This document shows positions 1 to 5,538 of a stretch of 5,546 nt of DNA, piece after piece. The first letter of the stretch is position 1. The number at the start of each line of letters is the position of its first letter. Under the pieces are notes generated by a model. That model did no database searches and was not told the origin of the DNA. It saw only the letters and a program-made list of their open reading frames with translations. A program made the position numbers and the translations under genes. This DNA is from Acidimicrobiaceae bacterium (lineage in GTDB: Bacteria; Actinomycetota; Acidimicrobiia; Acidimicrobiales; Palsa-688). The stretch spans positions 1 to 5,546 of the forward strand of contig JAUTXM010000014.1 in the NCBI GenBank assembly GCA_030838025.1, written 5' to 3'.

Positions 1-37
1 CCACCGAAGCGGCGAGCCCAGCCGGTTCTACGCATAA
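1..37 (+). CDS. possible C-terminal tail of an upstream gene (partial)
   Basis: Reading from base 2, an open frame gives HRSGEPSRFYA and stops at TAA 35-37. Nine of its eleven codons end in G or C, as real genes here do, whereas the competing frame that stops at 69 uses rarer codons such as CTA, ATA and AGG. The stop is followed by a small hairpin (43-60) and a -10-like hexamer (67-72), a sensible layout for a gene end followed by a new promoter. The product cannot be identified from eleven residues. Because the next gene is an oxidase assembly factor, a cytochrome oxidase subunit would be unsurprising, but that is a guess. Confidence 0.33.
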   Translation, partial: HRSGEPSRFYA

Positions 38-42
38 GGGAC

Positions 43-60
43 GGCCGGCGGAGCCCGGCC
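43..60 (+). terminator. small G+C hairpin, possible terminator of the upstream gene
   Basis: GGCCGG (43-48) and CCGGCC (55-60) form a perfect 6-bp stem around a 6-base loop, five bases after the putative stop at 35-37. No T-run follows, so it would have to act as a U-less hairpin. GGCCGG is itself palindromic and such words are common in G+C-rich DNA, so chance is a real alternative. Confidence 0.25.
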
Positions 61-66
61 AACCAC

Positions 67-72
67 TAGCGT
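67..72 (+). promoter_or_regulatory. -10-like hexamer before ctaG
   Basis: TAGCGT fits the actinobacterial TANNNT -10 pattern and ends 8 bases before the GTG at 81. That spacing puts transcription start at or next to the start codon, implying a leaderless message. No good -35 (TTGACA-like) is visible at the usual distance, where the sequence is G+C-rich (around 44-49). The only purine-rich stretch, GGCGGA (75-80), abuts the GTG and is too close for a Shine-Dalgarno site. Confidence 0.42.
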
Positions 73-80
73 TTGGCGGA

Positions 81-923
81 GTGATCCACGCCGCCGCCTT
101 CCGCTCGGGCGACTTGGTGGCCCGAAGCCAGCTCGAACCGGCCGCGGCCGCCGTGATCGCACTCGCGGGATGGTGGTACCTGGCCGCGGCCCGCCGCCTC
201 GCCGACCGGGGGCGCCGCTGGCCGCGCCGCCGCAGCGTGCCGTACCTGGCGGGCCTGCTGGTACTGGTCGTGGCAACCCAGAGCGGGCTGGCGACGTCGG
301 ACACCACCTCGTTCACCGCCCATGTGATCCAGCACCTGCTGCTCGGGATGGCGGCGCCGGTCCTGCTGGCGTTGGGCGCCCCGCTGACGCTCGCCCTGCA
401 GAGCAGCAACCGGGAACTCCGCAGCCGCCTGATCAAGGTCCTGCACAGCGGCCCGGTTCGCGCCCTCACCCATCCGGTCACGGCGTGGGCGGCGTTCGGT
501 GGCTCGATGTTCGCCCTGTATTTCACCGGTTTGTACGCCGCCACCTTGCGTTCGACGGCCGCCCACGACCTGACGCACCTGGTTTTCGCCTTGTCGGGAT
601 GTCTGTTCTTCTGGCCGGTCGTGAGCCTCGATCCCATCCCCCACCGGCTGCCCTACGGGGGCCGGATGCTGTATGTGCTGGTGGCGCTACCGTTCCACAC
701 CATCCTCGGCGTGGCACTGGTGACGCAGACCAAACTCATCGCACCAGGGCTGACGCTGTCGGATCAGCAGACCGGTGCCGCCATCTTGTGGACCGCGGGC
801 GAGCTGCTGGGGTTGATCGCCATGATGATCGTGGCCGCCCAGTGGATGACGGCCGAGGAACGCGAGGCCATCCGCCAGGACCGCCGGCTGGCGGCCGCGG
901 TCGACACCCTCCCCGTGCCATGA
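81..923 (+). CDS. ctaG: cytochrome c oxidase assembly factor, CtaG/caa3 type membrane protein
   Basis: This is a polytopic membrane protein of 280 residues, resembling the CtaG_caa3 family that helps assemble the copper-containing part of heme-copper oxidases in the cytoplasmic membrane. About seven hydrophobic segments are visible, near residues 18-38, 54-72, 82-106, 132-155, 164-185, 197-218 and 232-254. Family-type motifs are HVIQHLLLGMAAPVLLALGAP (H81, H85), HDLTH (H162, H166), LPFH (H206) and DQQTGAAILWTAGEL (228-242). The histidines are plausible metal ligands, but this is inference. It is unrelated to the Cox11-type protein also called CtaG. The frame is open to the window's left edge with no earlier ATG/GTG/TTG inside the window. 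GTG 81 is chosen because a -10-like hexamer sits 8 bases upstream; TTG 114 or GTG 117 are alternatives. The stop overlaps the ilvA start (ATGA). It is a stand-alone protein here, not fused to a CopD domain. Confidence 0.87.
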   Translation: MIHAAAFRSGDLVARSQLEPAAAAVIALAGWWYLAAARRLADRGRRWPRRRSVPYLAGLLVLVVATQSGLATSDTTSFTAHVIQHLLLGMAAPVLLALGAPLTLALQSSNRELRSRLIKVLHSGPVRALTHPVTAWAAFGGSMFALYFTGLYAATLRSTAAHDLTHLVFALSGCLFFWPVVSLDPIPHRLPYGGRMLYVLVALPFHTILGVALVTQTKLIAPGLTLSDQQTGAAILWTAGELLGLIAMMIVAAQWMTAEEREAIRQDRRLAAAVDTLPVP

Positions 924-2155
924 ACGACAGGCGGGACGGCCTTATCGGCCTGGCCGACATCGAGGCCGCACGGGATCGAATGGCGGCGGCCAAGGTCCTG
1001 CGCCCCACCCCGGTGCGGCGCAGCGACAGCCTGAGCGCCCTGGCCGGGCGGCGGGTCGTCCTGAAGCCGGAGTACCTGCAACGCACCGGGTCGTTCAAGG
1101 TCCGGGGGGCCTACAACCTGATCTCCCACCTCCCGCCCGGAAGCGAGGTGGTCGCCGCCTCGGCGGGCAACCACGCCCAGGGCGTGGCCTTCGCGGCCAC
1201 CGGCGCGGGCATGAAGGCGACGATCTTCATGCCCGAAGGGGCGTCCCTCCCCAAGGTCGAGGCGACCCGCAGCTACGGCGCCCTGGTCCGCCTCGAGGGC
1301 AAGGTGGTCGACGACTGCTTCGCCCTGGCCCAGCTCTACGCCGCCGATACGGGCGCCCAGTACGTCCCGCCCTTCGACCACCCCCTGATCATGGCCGGGC
1401 AGGGCACCGTCGGACTCGAACTGCTCGACGAGGTCCCCGAAGCCGAGGTCGTCGTGGTACCCGTCGGCGGCGGCGGCCTCATCTCCGGCGTCTCGGCCGC
1501 CTTGGCCCAGGCGCGCGCGGCGCGCCGGGCGGGCATCAGGGTCGTCGGCGTCGAGCCGGCGGGGGCGGCGTGCGTCAGCGCCTCGCTGGCCGCCGGGCGC
1601 GCCGTCACCTTGGACCACATCCACACCATGGCCGACGGCATCGCGGTGAAATCGACCTCCGACCTGGTGCTCCGACACGTCACCCACTACGTGGACGACG
1701 TCGTCACCGTCGACGAGGAGGAGATTGCCCGGGCCGTGCTCCTGCTGCTCGAGCGAGGCAAGGCGGTCGTCGAACCGGCCGGAGCGGTGGGCCTGGCCGC
1801 CATCCTGTCGGGCAAGGTGGGTGGCGACGGCCCGGCGGTCGCGGTGCTCTCGGGCGGCAACGTCGACCCGCTCCTGCTCATCAAGATGATCGACCACGGC
1901 CTGTCGGCGGCCGGTCGCTACCTGGTGTTTCGGGCCGTCCTGGACGATCGGCCGGGCGCCTTGGCCGGCCTCACGGCGACGCTCGCGAGCATGGGCCTCA
2001 ACGTCCTGCAGGTGGCACACCACCGCTCGGGCCTGGAGCTCGGCATCCACGAAGTCGACGTCCAGATGACCGTCGAGACCCGAGGGCCTGAGCACCGGGG
2101 AGCCGTGGTCGACGCCCTGAAGGATGCGGGCTACCGCGTAGAACCAGTCGGCTGA
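920..2155 (+). CDS. ilvA: threonine ammonia-lyase with C-terminal ACT domain (medium form)
   Basis: This 411-residue PLP enzyme should convert L-threonine to 2-oxobutanoate and ammonia, the entry step to isoleucine, in the cytosol. The fold-type II core shows GSFKVRGA with K60 as the Schiff-base lysine, SAGNHAQGVAFAA (81-93), the phosphate-binding GGGGLISG (183-190) and SGGN (311-314), whose serine normally contacts the PLP ring nitrogen. A single ACT domain starts at about residue 334 (YLVFRAVLDDRPGALAGL) and runs to the end. One ACT domain and about 400 residues match the medium form, not the roughly 500-residue two-ACT E. coli IlvA. Serine is a likely side substrate, and the ACT domain suggests allosteric control by an amino acid, though which one cannot be read here. 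The ATG shares ATGA with the ctaG stop and has no Shine-Dalgarno sequence, so translation probably depends on ctaG. The frame is open upstream to 170, but that part only shadows ctaG. Confidence 0.94.
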   Translation: MNDRRDGLIGLADIEAARDRMAAAKVLRPTPVRRSDSLSALAGRRVVLKPEYLQRTGSFKVRGAYNLISHLPPGSEVVAASAGNHAQGVAFAATGAGMKATIFMPEGASLPKVEATRSYGALVRLEGKVVDDCFALAQLYAADTGAQYVPPFDHPLIMAGQGTVGLELLDEVPEAEVVVVPVGGGGLISGVSAALAQARAARRAGIRVVGVEPAGAACVSASLAAGRAVTLDHIHTMADGIAVKSTSDLVLRHVTHYVDDVVTVDEEEIARAVLLLLERGKAVVEPAGAVGLAAILSGKVGGDGPAVAVLSGGNVDPLLLIKMIDHGLSAAGRYLVFRAVLDDRPGALAGLTATLASMGLNVLQVAHHRSGLELGIHEVDVQMTVETRGPEHRGAVVDALKDAGYRVEPVG

Positions 2156-2167
2156 GCTACTCGCCGG

Positions 2168-2173
2168 TAAACT
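2168..2173 (+). promoter_or_regulatory. -10-like hexamer before the early-set gene
   Basis: TAAACT matches TANNNT and ends 7 bases before the GTG at 2181, placing transcription start on or beside the start codon. It lies in the 25-base gap after ilvA, where no terminator hairpin is visible and no Shine-Dalgarno sequence precedes the GTG. No clear -35 is seen around 2144-2150. Read-through from ilvA could also supply the message. Confidence 0.48.
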
Positions 2174-2180
2174 TGCCGCC

Positions 2181-2477
2181 GTGGCCAAGAAGACCTACGC
2201 GAAAAGTACCAAGACCTGCCGCGTCACCTTCGAGCTCCCAGCCGAAGTTGCGGCCCACACCGCCAGCGTGTGCGGCGATTTCAATGAGTGGTCGGCGACC
2301 GACCACCCGATGGTTCGGCGCAAGGACGGGCGCTTCAGCGTGACCATCAGCCTCTCGGTGGACCGGTCCTATCGCTACCGGTTCCTCATCGACGGCACCC
2401 ATTGGGAAAACGACTGGGACGCCGAGATGTACGTGCACAACGAGTTCGGCACCGAGGACAGCTTGATCAGCGTTTGA
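2181..2477 (+). CDS. small early-set (CBM48/AMPK-beta glycogen-binding-like) domain protein
   Basis: This 98-residue protein consists of a short basic start (MAKKTYAKSTK) and one immunoglobulin-like early-set domain of the kind found at the N-terminus of isoamylase and branching enzymes and in AMPK beta. The signature runs VCGDFNEWSATDHPM (30-44), DGRFSVTISL (49-58), YRYRFLIDG (64-72) and HWENDWDAEMYVHNEFG (74-90). W37 and W75/W79 sit where such folds often bind sugar, but carbohydrate binding is inferred. There is no catalytic domain, signal peptide or membrane segment, so it is presumably cytosolic. Stand-alone proteins of this size and pattern are widespread in bacteria and their role is unclear; binding glycogen or a partner protein is possible. 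GTG 2181 is chosen because a -10-like hexamer sits 7 bases upstream and the protein then starts just before the domain. The stop overlaps the convergent hydrolase gene by 11 bp. Confidence 0.88.
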   Translation: MAKKTYAKSTKTCRVTFELPAEVAAHTASVCGDFNEWSATDHPMVRRKDGRFSVTISLSVDRSYRYRFLIDGTHWENDWDAEMYVHNEFGTEDSLISV

Positions 2478-3330
2478 CCGGGGGGCCGGCCGGCCAGTAG
2501 CCGGCGGCCCAGGTGACGGCGGCCAGGTTTTTCTGGCCAGACAGGCTCGGGTGGAAGTAGTCGACGGAACTCACGTCGGCGGCGGCGAAGCTGACGTTGA
2601 ACACGGCGTTGCCGTCGAATCGGCAGCGGTCGTAACGGCGGCACACCGACGCCAAGGCGGCATTGTCCGCCTGTTCTTGGGCGACCACTTGCTGACGTTC
2701 GGCGTCGGTCGCGCCGGCCGACAGCATCGACGGGCAGATGTGGACCAGATTCCACGTGATCTGGGCCAGCGGGTTGGTGTGCAGGGCGTCCCAGAGGCGG
2801 AACACATCAGGGATGGACGACACCAACACATGGGCGCCCCGGTCGGCGCCCAAGAAACCCGCCAGCGCCTGGTCGAACTGGGCCTCGAACGTCGCCGTCG
2901 GCGTCATGGCGGCGACCGACGTGGTGCACAGGTCGTTGGCGCCCATCAGGATCGTCAGGTAGTCGACCTGCTGGGCCGCGGCCATCGCCAGCTGGCCTCG
3001 CAGGGCCTCCATCTTGGCCCCGACCCGAGCGTCGTTGTACACCTTGCCCGCGATGGTGGGGTTGGCGGCCACGAGCCGAACGTAGTGGGAGTTCACGGCG
3101 GGATCGGTCCCACTGGCCCACGACTCCTCCGGGCTGTCCTGGAGAAAATGCCGCCCGTCGAGGTCGAACGCCCGGGTGATCGAGTCGCCCGCCGACGCCA
3201 TGGACCCGGGCAATGACGGCTGGACCGGGGAAGCGGACTTCGAGCGGGTTACCCAGACGGCCGAAGCGGTCCCCGTCACGGCAACCAGGACGACGGCGAC
3301 GATCAGGGCGATCCAGCGACCCCGGGTCAC
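2467..3330 (-). CDS. secreted SGNH/GDSL-family hydrolase (esterase/lipase-like)
   Basis: This 287-residue protein shows the SGNH hydrolase blocks in order: GDSIT with S50 as nucleophile, YNDARVG (98-104) with the Asn/Gly of block II, MGANDLC (129-135) carrying the GxND of block III, and DYFHP (257-261) giving D257 and H260 of the triad. It should hydrolyse an ester or acyl bond; the substrate cannot be told, and the IPDVFRLWDAL stretch only vaguely recalls phospholipase-B or Streptomyces esterase relatives. The N-terminus is a typical Sec signal (MTRGRW, then a hydrophobic run 7-25) with an ASA cleavage-like motif ending at A24. An uncleaved anchor is also possible. Four cysteines (135, 199, 230, 236) fit two disulfides in an exported enzyme. 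GTG 3330 is the first start in a frame open upstream to about 3429, and only a weak AGG precedes it. The gene follows truA by 83 bases on the same strand. Confidence 0.88.
   Translation of the reverse strand: MTRGRWIALIVAVVLVAVTGTASAVWVTRSKSASPVQPSLPGSMASAGDSITRAFDLDGRHFLQDSPEESWASGTDPAVNSHYVRLVAANPTIAGKVYNDARVGAKMEALRGQLAMAAAQQVDYLTILMGANDLCTTSVAAMTPTATFEAQFDQALAGFLGADRGAHVLVSSIPDVFRLWDALHTNPLAQITWNLVHICPSMLSAGATDAERQQVVAQEQADNAALASVCRRYDRCRFDGNAVFNVSFAAADVSSVDYFHPSLSGQKNLAAVTWAAGYWPAGPPVKR
2483..2510 (+). terminator. strong G+C hairpin just after the early-set gene stop
   Basis: GGGCCGGCCGGC (2483-2494) pairs with GCCGGCGGCCC (2500-2510) through 11 base pairs with one bulged G and a 5-base loop (CAGTA). 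It begins five bases after the TGA at 2475-2477 and lies inside the last codons of the opposite-strand hydrolase gene. No T-run follows on either strand, so classical intrinsic termination is not indicated, but actinobacteria are reported to use U-less hairpins. It could serve the plus-strand transcript. The minus-strand transcript would form it before its own stop codon, so it is less suited to ending that one. Confidence 0.4.
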
Positions 3331-3359
3331 GGGCGCCTGGTCATTGTTGCCACAAACCG

Positions 3360-3373
3360 ATGAAATAGATACA
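3360..3373 (-). promoter_or_regulatory. A+T-rich patch, possible promoter of the SGNH hydrolase
   Basis: On the minus strand this reads TGTATCTATTTCAT, in a stretch (3351-3373) with only about one third G+C, in sharp contrast to its surroundings. It lies 30-43 bases upstream of GTG 3330. No strict TANNNT hexamer is present, so this rests on composition and position, not on a matched consensus. Confidence 0.25.
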
Positions 3374-3393
3374 TCCAGTGACGAGAATGGTCC

Positions 3394-3411
3394 GGCCGCG
3401 GCCCGAAGGGC
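3394..3411 (-). terminator. possible U-less hairpin after truA
   Basis: Three bases past the truA stop, the minus strand carries GCCC-TTC-GGGC (3411-3401), overlapping a perfect 10-bp palindrome GGCCGCGGCC (3394-3403). Either could fold in RNA, but the stems are short, they exclude one another, and there is no T-run. This is a weak candidate for the end of the rpoA-rplQ-truA transcript. Confidence 0.22.
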
Positions 3412-3413
3412 GG

Positions 3414-4217
3414 TCAGGCACCCCGGTCATAGCCGACTTCCCAAAGGCACAGACCATGGGGCGGGGCCAACTGGCCGGCAACCGAGCGATTCTTCGCCCG
3501 CAGGATGAAAGCCATCTCCCCGCTGCGCATTTTCCCCAGGCCCATATCCACCATGGTGCCCACGACCGCCCGCACCATCTGCTGGCAGAACGACGACGCC
3601 TCGATCTCGAAGCGCAGCACCCCATCGCCGAGGTCGGCCCACTCCGCTCGGAGGACCAATCGCACCAGCGAGCCCTCGGGGGGCCGGCGGCAGAACGACC
3701 CGAAGTCGTGCTCCCCGTACAGCGGGTCGCAGGCCAGCCGCAGCGAGGCGAGGTCGAGGGCGCGCTCGACGTGCCAGGTGGTGGCGGCCAGGAACGGGTC
3801 GGGCTGGGGCCGGTTGAGGATCGTGTAGCGGTAGGTCCGTCCCGTCGCCCAGTGCCGGGCGTCGAAGCCGTCGGCCGCGAGGGCGGCGGCGCGGATGACG
3901 ATGGCCGGGCGGAGCGTCTTGTTGAGGGCCCGTTGGAGGGCGACGGGGTCGACGTCGGCCCGGGCGTCGAAGCTCACGACCTGACCCCAGGCGTGGACAC
4001 CCGAGTCGGTCCGCCCGGCGCAGACGATCTCGACGGTGTGGCGCAGGTTGCGTTCGAGGGCCGCGACGAGCGTGCCGCCGACGGTGCGGATCCCGGGCTG
4101 CACGGCGAAACCGTGGAACCCGGTCCCGAGGTAGGCGACGTCGAGGCGGACCCGAACGGTCGGGCCGTCGATGACGGCCGGGGGACGTGGCGCCGCTTGG
4201 TCGCCGAAGAGGGTCAG
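3414..4217 (-). CDS. truA: tRNA pseudouridine synthase A, probable CTG start
   Basis: TruA isomerises uridines 38-40 of the tRNA anticodon arm. The core shows AGRTDSGVHAWGQVVSF with the catalytic Asp (D71 from the CTG), GRTYRYTI (126-133), LYGEHDFGSFCR (166-177) and SSFCQQMVRAVVGTMVDMGLGKM (208-230). The N-terminus is the problem. The family's first strand and loop, RVRLDVAYLGTGFHGFAVQP, lies at 4157-4098, but the first in-frame ATG/GTG/TTG is GTG 4103, inside that motif. Upstream to the in-frame stop at 4289-4287 there is no such codon. CTG 4217, followed by ACC CTC TTC, is 13 bases after the rplQ stop and gives 267 residues, a normal TruA length; ATC 4172 is another option. No Shine-Dalgarno sequence is visible, so coupling to rplQ is likely. 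A conservative annotation would start at 4103 (229 residues) and would miss the first strand. Product call is very secure; the start is inferred. Confidence 0.88.
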   Translation of the reverse strand: MTLFGDQAAPRPPAVIDGPTVRVRLDVAYLGTGFHGFAVQPGIRTVGGTLVAALERNLRHTVEIVCAGRTDSGVHAWGQVVSFDARADVDPVALQRALNKTLRPAIVIRAAALAADGFDARHWATGRTYRYTILNRPQPDPFLAATTWHVERALDLASLRLACDPLYGEHDFGSFCRRPPEGSLVRLVLRAEWADLGDGVLRFEIEASSFCQQMVRAVVGTMVDMGLGKMRSGEMAFILRAKNRSVAGQLAPPHGLCLWEVGYDRGA

Positions 4218-4230
4218 CTCGAGGCGAGCG

Positions 4231-4593
4231 CTAGACGAGCTCGATGCGCGCCATGGGCGCGTCGTCGCCGTGGCGGGGACCCAGCTTCAGGATCCGGGTG
4301 TAGCCGCCCGGCCGGTCGGAGTAACGGGGCCCGATCTCGTCGAACAGCTTGTGGGCCATGTCCTTGTCCCGGATGAGGGCGACGACCAGGCGGTGGTTGT
4401 GAATGCCGCCCTTCTTGGCCTTGGTGATGCACTTCTCGACGATCGGGCGCAGCGCCTTGGCCTTGGCCTCGGTCGTGACGATGCCCTCGGCCGCGATGAG
4501 CGAGGCCACCAGATTGCCGAACATGGCCTTCTGGTGGGCCGAGGAGCCCCCAAAGCGCCGGCCTTTCTTGGGCCGACCGGGAAGGGTCGCCAC
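4231..4593 (-). CDS. rplQ: 50S ribosomal protein L17
   Basis: This 120-residue basic protein is ribosomal protein L17 of the large subunit. It shows the family start GRPKKGRRFGGSSAHQKAMF (6-25), the TTEAKAKALRP core (40-50) and an actinobacterial-type C-terminus with GPRYSDRPGGYTR (88-100) and GDDAPMARIELV (109-120). Length is normal for the family. It starts with GTG 4593, three bases after the rpoA stop, with AAGGAG 9 bases before the start. The gene is thus co-transcribed with rpoA, and truA follows in the +1 frame. Confidence 0.97.
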   Translation of the reverse strand: MATLPGRPKKGRRFGGSSAHQKAMFGNLVASLIAAEGIVTTEAKAKALRPIVEKCITKAKKGGIHNHRLVVALIRDKDMAHKLFDEIGPRYSDRPGGYTRILKLGPRHGDDAPMARIELV

Positions 4594-4596
4594 GGT

Positions 4597-5538
4597 CTAG
4601 GACTCCTTGTTTCGGAGGGCCAGGCCTCGTTCGTCCAGCTTCTGGAGCACCTCGTCGAGCGACTTCTGGCCGAAGTTGGTGATGGCCAGCAGGTCGTCCT
4701 CGGTCTTGGTGACCAGTTCGCCGACGGTGTTGATCTGCGCCCGCTTCAGGCAGTTGCGGGGCCGCTCGGAGAGGTCGAGCTCCTCGATCGGCAGGTCGAG
4801 GTCGGGCGAGCCGCTGCCCGCGATCCCGACGTCGCCCAGCTCGAGGCCCTGGGGCAGGTCGCTCATGTCGGCGACCAGGCCGACGAGGGAACGCAGCGTG
4901 TCGCCCGCGCTGGCCAGCGCCTCGCGAGGCGAGATCGAACCGTCGGTCTCGATGTCAAGAACCAGGCGGTCGAAGTTGGTCGACTGCTCGACGCGGGTGG
5001 GCTCGACGGTGAAGGCGACCCTTCTCACGGGCGAGAAGATCGAGTCGACCGGGATCACGCCGATCGTCGACGACCGCTTGTTGCGATCGGCCGAGACGTA
5101 GCCCCGGCCCCGCTCGACTGCGATATCGACGGCCAGGCGGCCCTTGCCGTTGAGGCCAGCAATGACGAGCTCGGGGTTCAAGATCTCCACGTCGCTGGTC
5201 TGCTGGATGTCACCGGCCGTGACGGTCGCGGGACCCCGCACGTCGAGGCGGAGGGTCACCGGATCGTCGGTGGTCATCCGCAGCACGATGTCCTTCAGGT
5301 TGAGGACGATGTCGGTGACATCCTCCTTGACGCCGGGCAGGGTCGTGAACTCGTGCAACGCGTCATCGAAGCGGACCTGGGTGACGGCGGCGCCGGGGAT
5401 CGACGAGAGCAGGGTGCGACGGAGGGAGTTGCCCAGGGTGTAGCCGAAGCCGGGCTCCAGCGGGCCGATGGCGAAACGCTGGCGGTCGGCTTCCTCCTCC
5501 CCGAGGGCCTCGACGCTGGGTCGTTGGATGATGAGCAT
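4597..5538 (-). CDS. rpoA: DNA-directed RNA polymerase subunit alpha
   Basis: This 313-residue protein is the alpha subunit, whose dimer nucleates RNA polymerase assembly. The N-terminal domain (about 1-228) contains the dimerisation/assembly motif GFGYTLGNSLRRTLLSSIPG (30-49) and GRGYVSADRNK (144-154). A flexible acidic linker (about 229-250) leads to the C-terminal DNA- and activator-binding domain (about 251-308) with SERPRNCLKRAQINTVGEL (257-275) and ITNFGQKSLDEV (286-297). R259 aligns with E. coli R265, the main UP-element contact, and N262 with N268. The local LSERPRN differs from the VRSYN or VRSAN seen in many bacteria, but the key residues are kept. ATG 5538 gives the usual N-terminus (MLIIQRPSVE). 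Only eight bases lie upstream in the window, so its ribosome site is not visible. It heads the visible part of an operon whose upstream genes are usually rpsM, rpsK and rpsD. Confidence 0.97.
   Translation of the reverse strand: MLIIQRPSVEALGEEEADRQRFAIGPLEPGFGYTLGNSLRRTLLSSIPGAAVTQVRFDDALHEFTTLPGVKEDVTDIVLNLKDIVLRMTTDDPVTLRLDVRGPATVTAGDIQQTSDVEILNPELVIAGLNGKGRLAVDIAVERGRGYVSADRNKRSSTIGVIPVDSIFSPVRRVAFTVEPTRVEQSTNFDRLVLDIETDGSISPREALASAGDTLRSLVGLVADMSDLPQGLELGDVGIAGSGSPDLDLPIEELDLSERPRNCLKRAQINTVGELVTKTEDDLLAITNFGQKSLDEVLQKLDERGLALRNKES
4603..4608 (-). promoter_or_regulatory. ribosome binding site of rplQ
   Basis: AAGGAG on the minus strand, 9 bases before GTG 4593, is the clearest Shine-Dalgarno sequence I found in this window. 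It is formed by the Lys and Glu codons near the end of rpoA, so it fixes the rplQ start. It also contrasts with the leaderless-looking or SD-less starts of ctaG, ilvA, truA and the early-set gene. Confidence 0.8.

Noticed and set aside
1..60. Possible tRNA suggested by GGTTCTACGC near 24-33
   Set aside because: No acceptor, D-arm or anticodon-arm pairing could be built around it on either strand.
1..69. Frame-1 reading that stops at TAG 67-69, as the tail of an upstream gene
   Set aside because: It uses codons rare in this window (CTA, ATA, AGG) and would run into the -10-like hexamer of ctaG. The frame ending at 37 is more plausible.
66..644. Minus-strand open frame opposite ctaG
   Set aside because: It is rich in Arg, Gln and Gly with no motif, and the opposite strand encodes a coherent seven-segment membrane protein.
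764..2188. Long minus-strand open frame (474 codons) opposite ilvA and the end of ctaG
   Set aside because: Its composition (runs of Gly, Arg, Asp, Gln, Val) is what the complement of a G+C-rich gene gives. It shows no recognisable motif, whereas ilvA on the other strand has clear family motifs throughout.
2551..3216. Plus-strand open frame (221 codons) opposite the SGNH hydrolase
   Set aside because: The minus strand carries the full set of SGNH catalytic blocks and a signal peptide. The plus reading is low-complexity shadow sequence.
4228..4233. TAGCGC over the rplQ stop as a -10 element for a leaderless truA message
   Set aside because: The sixth base is C rather than T and the spacing to CTG 4217 is 10 bases, looser than the two good examples in this window.
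3378..4376. Long plus-strand open frame (332 codons) opposite truA and the end of rplQ
   Set aside because: It is an antisense shadow of two clearly conserved genes, rich in Gly/Arg/Val/Asp with no domain signal.
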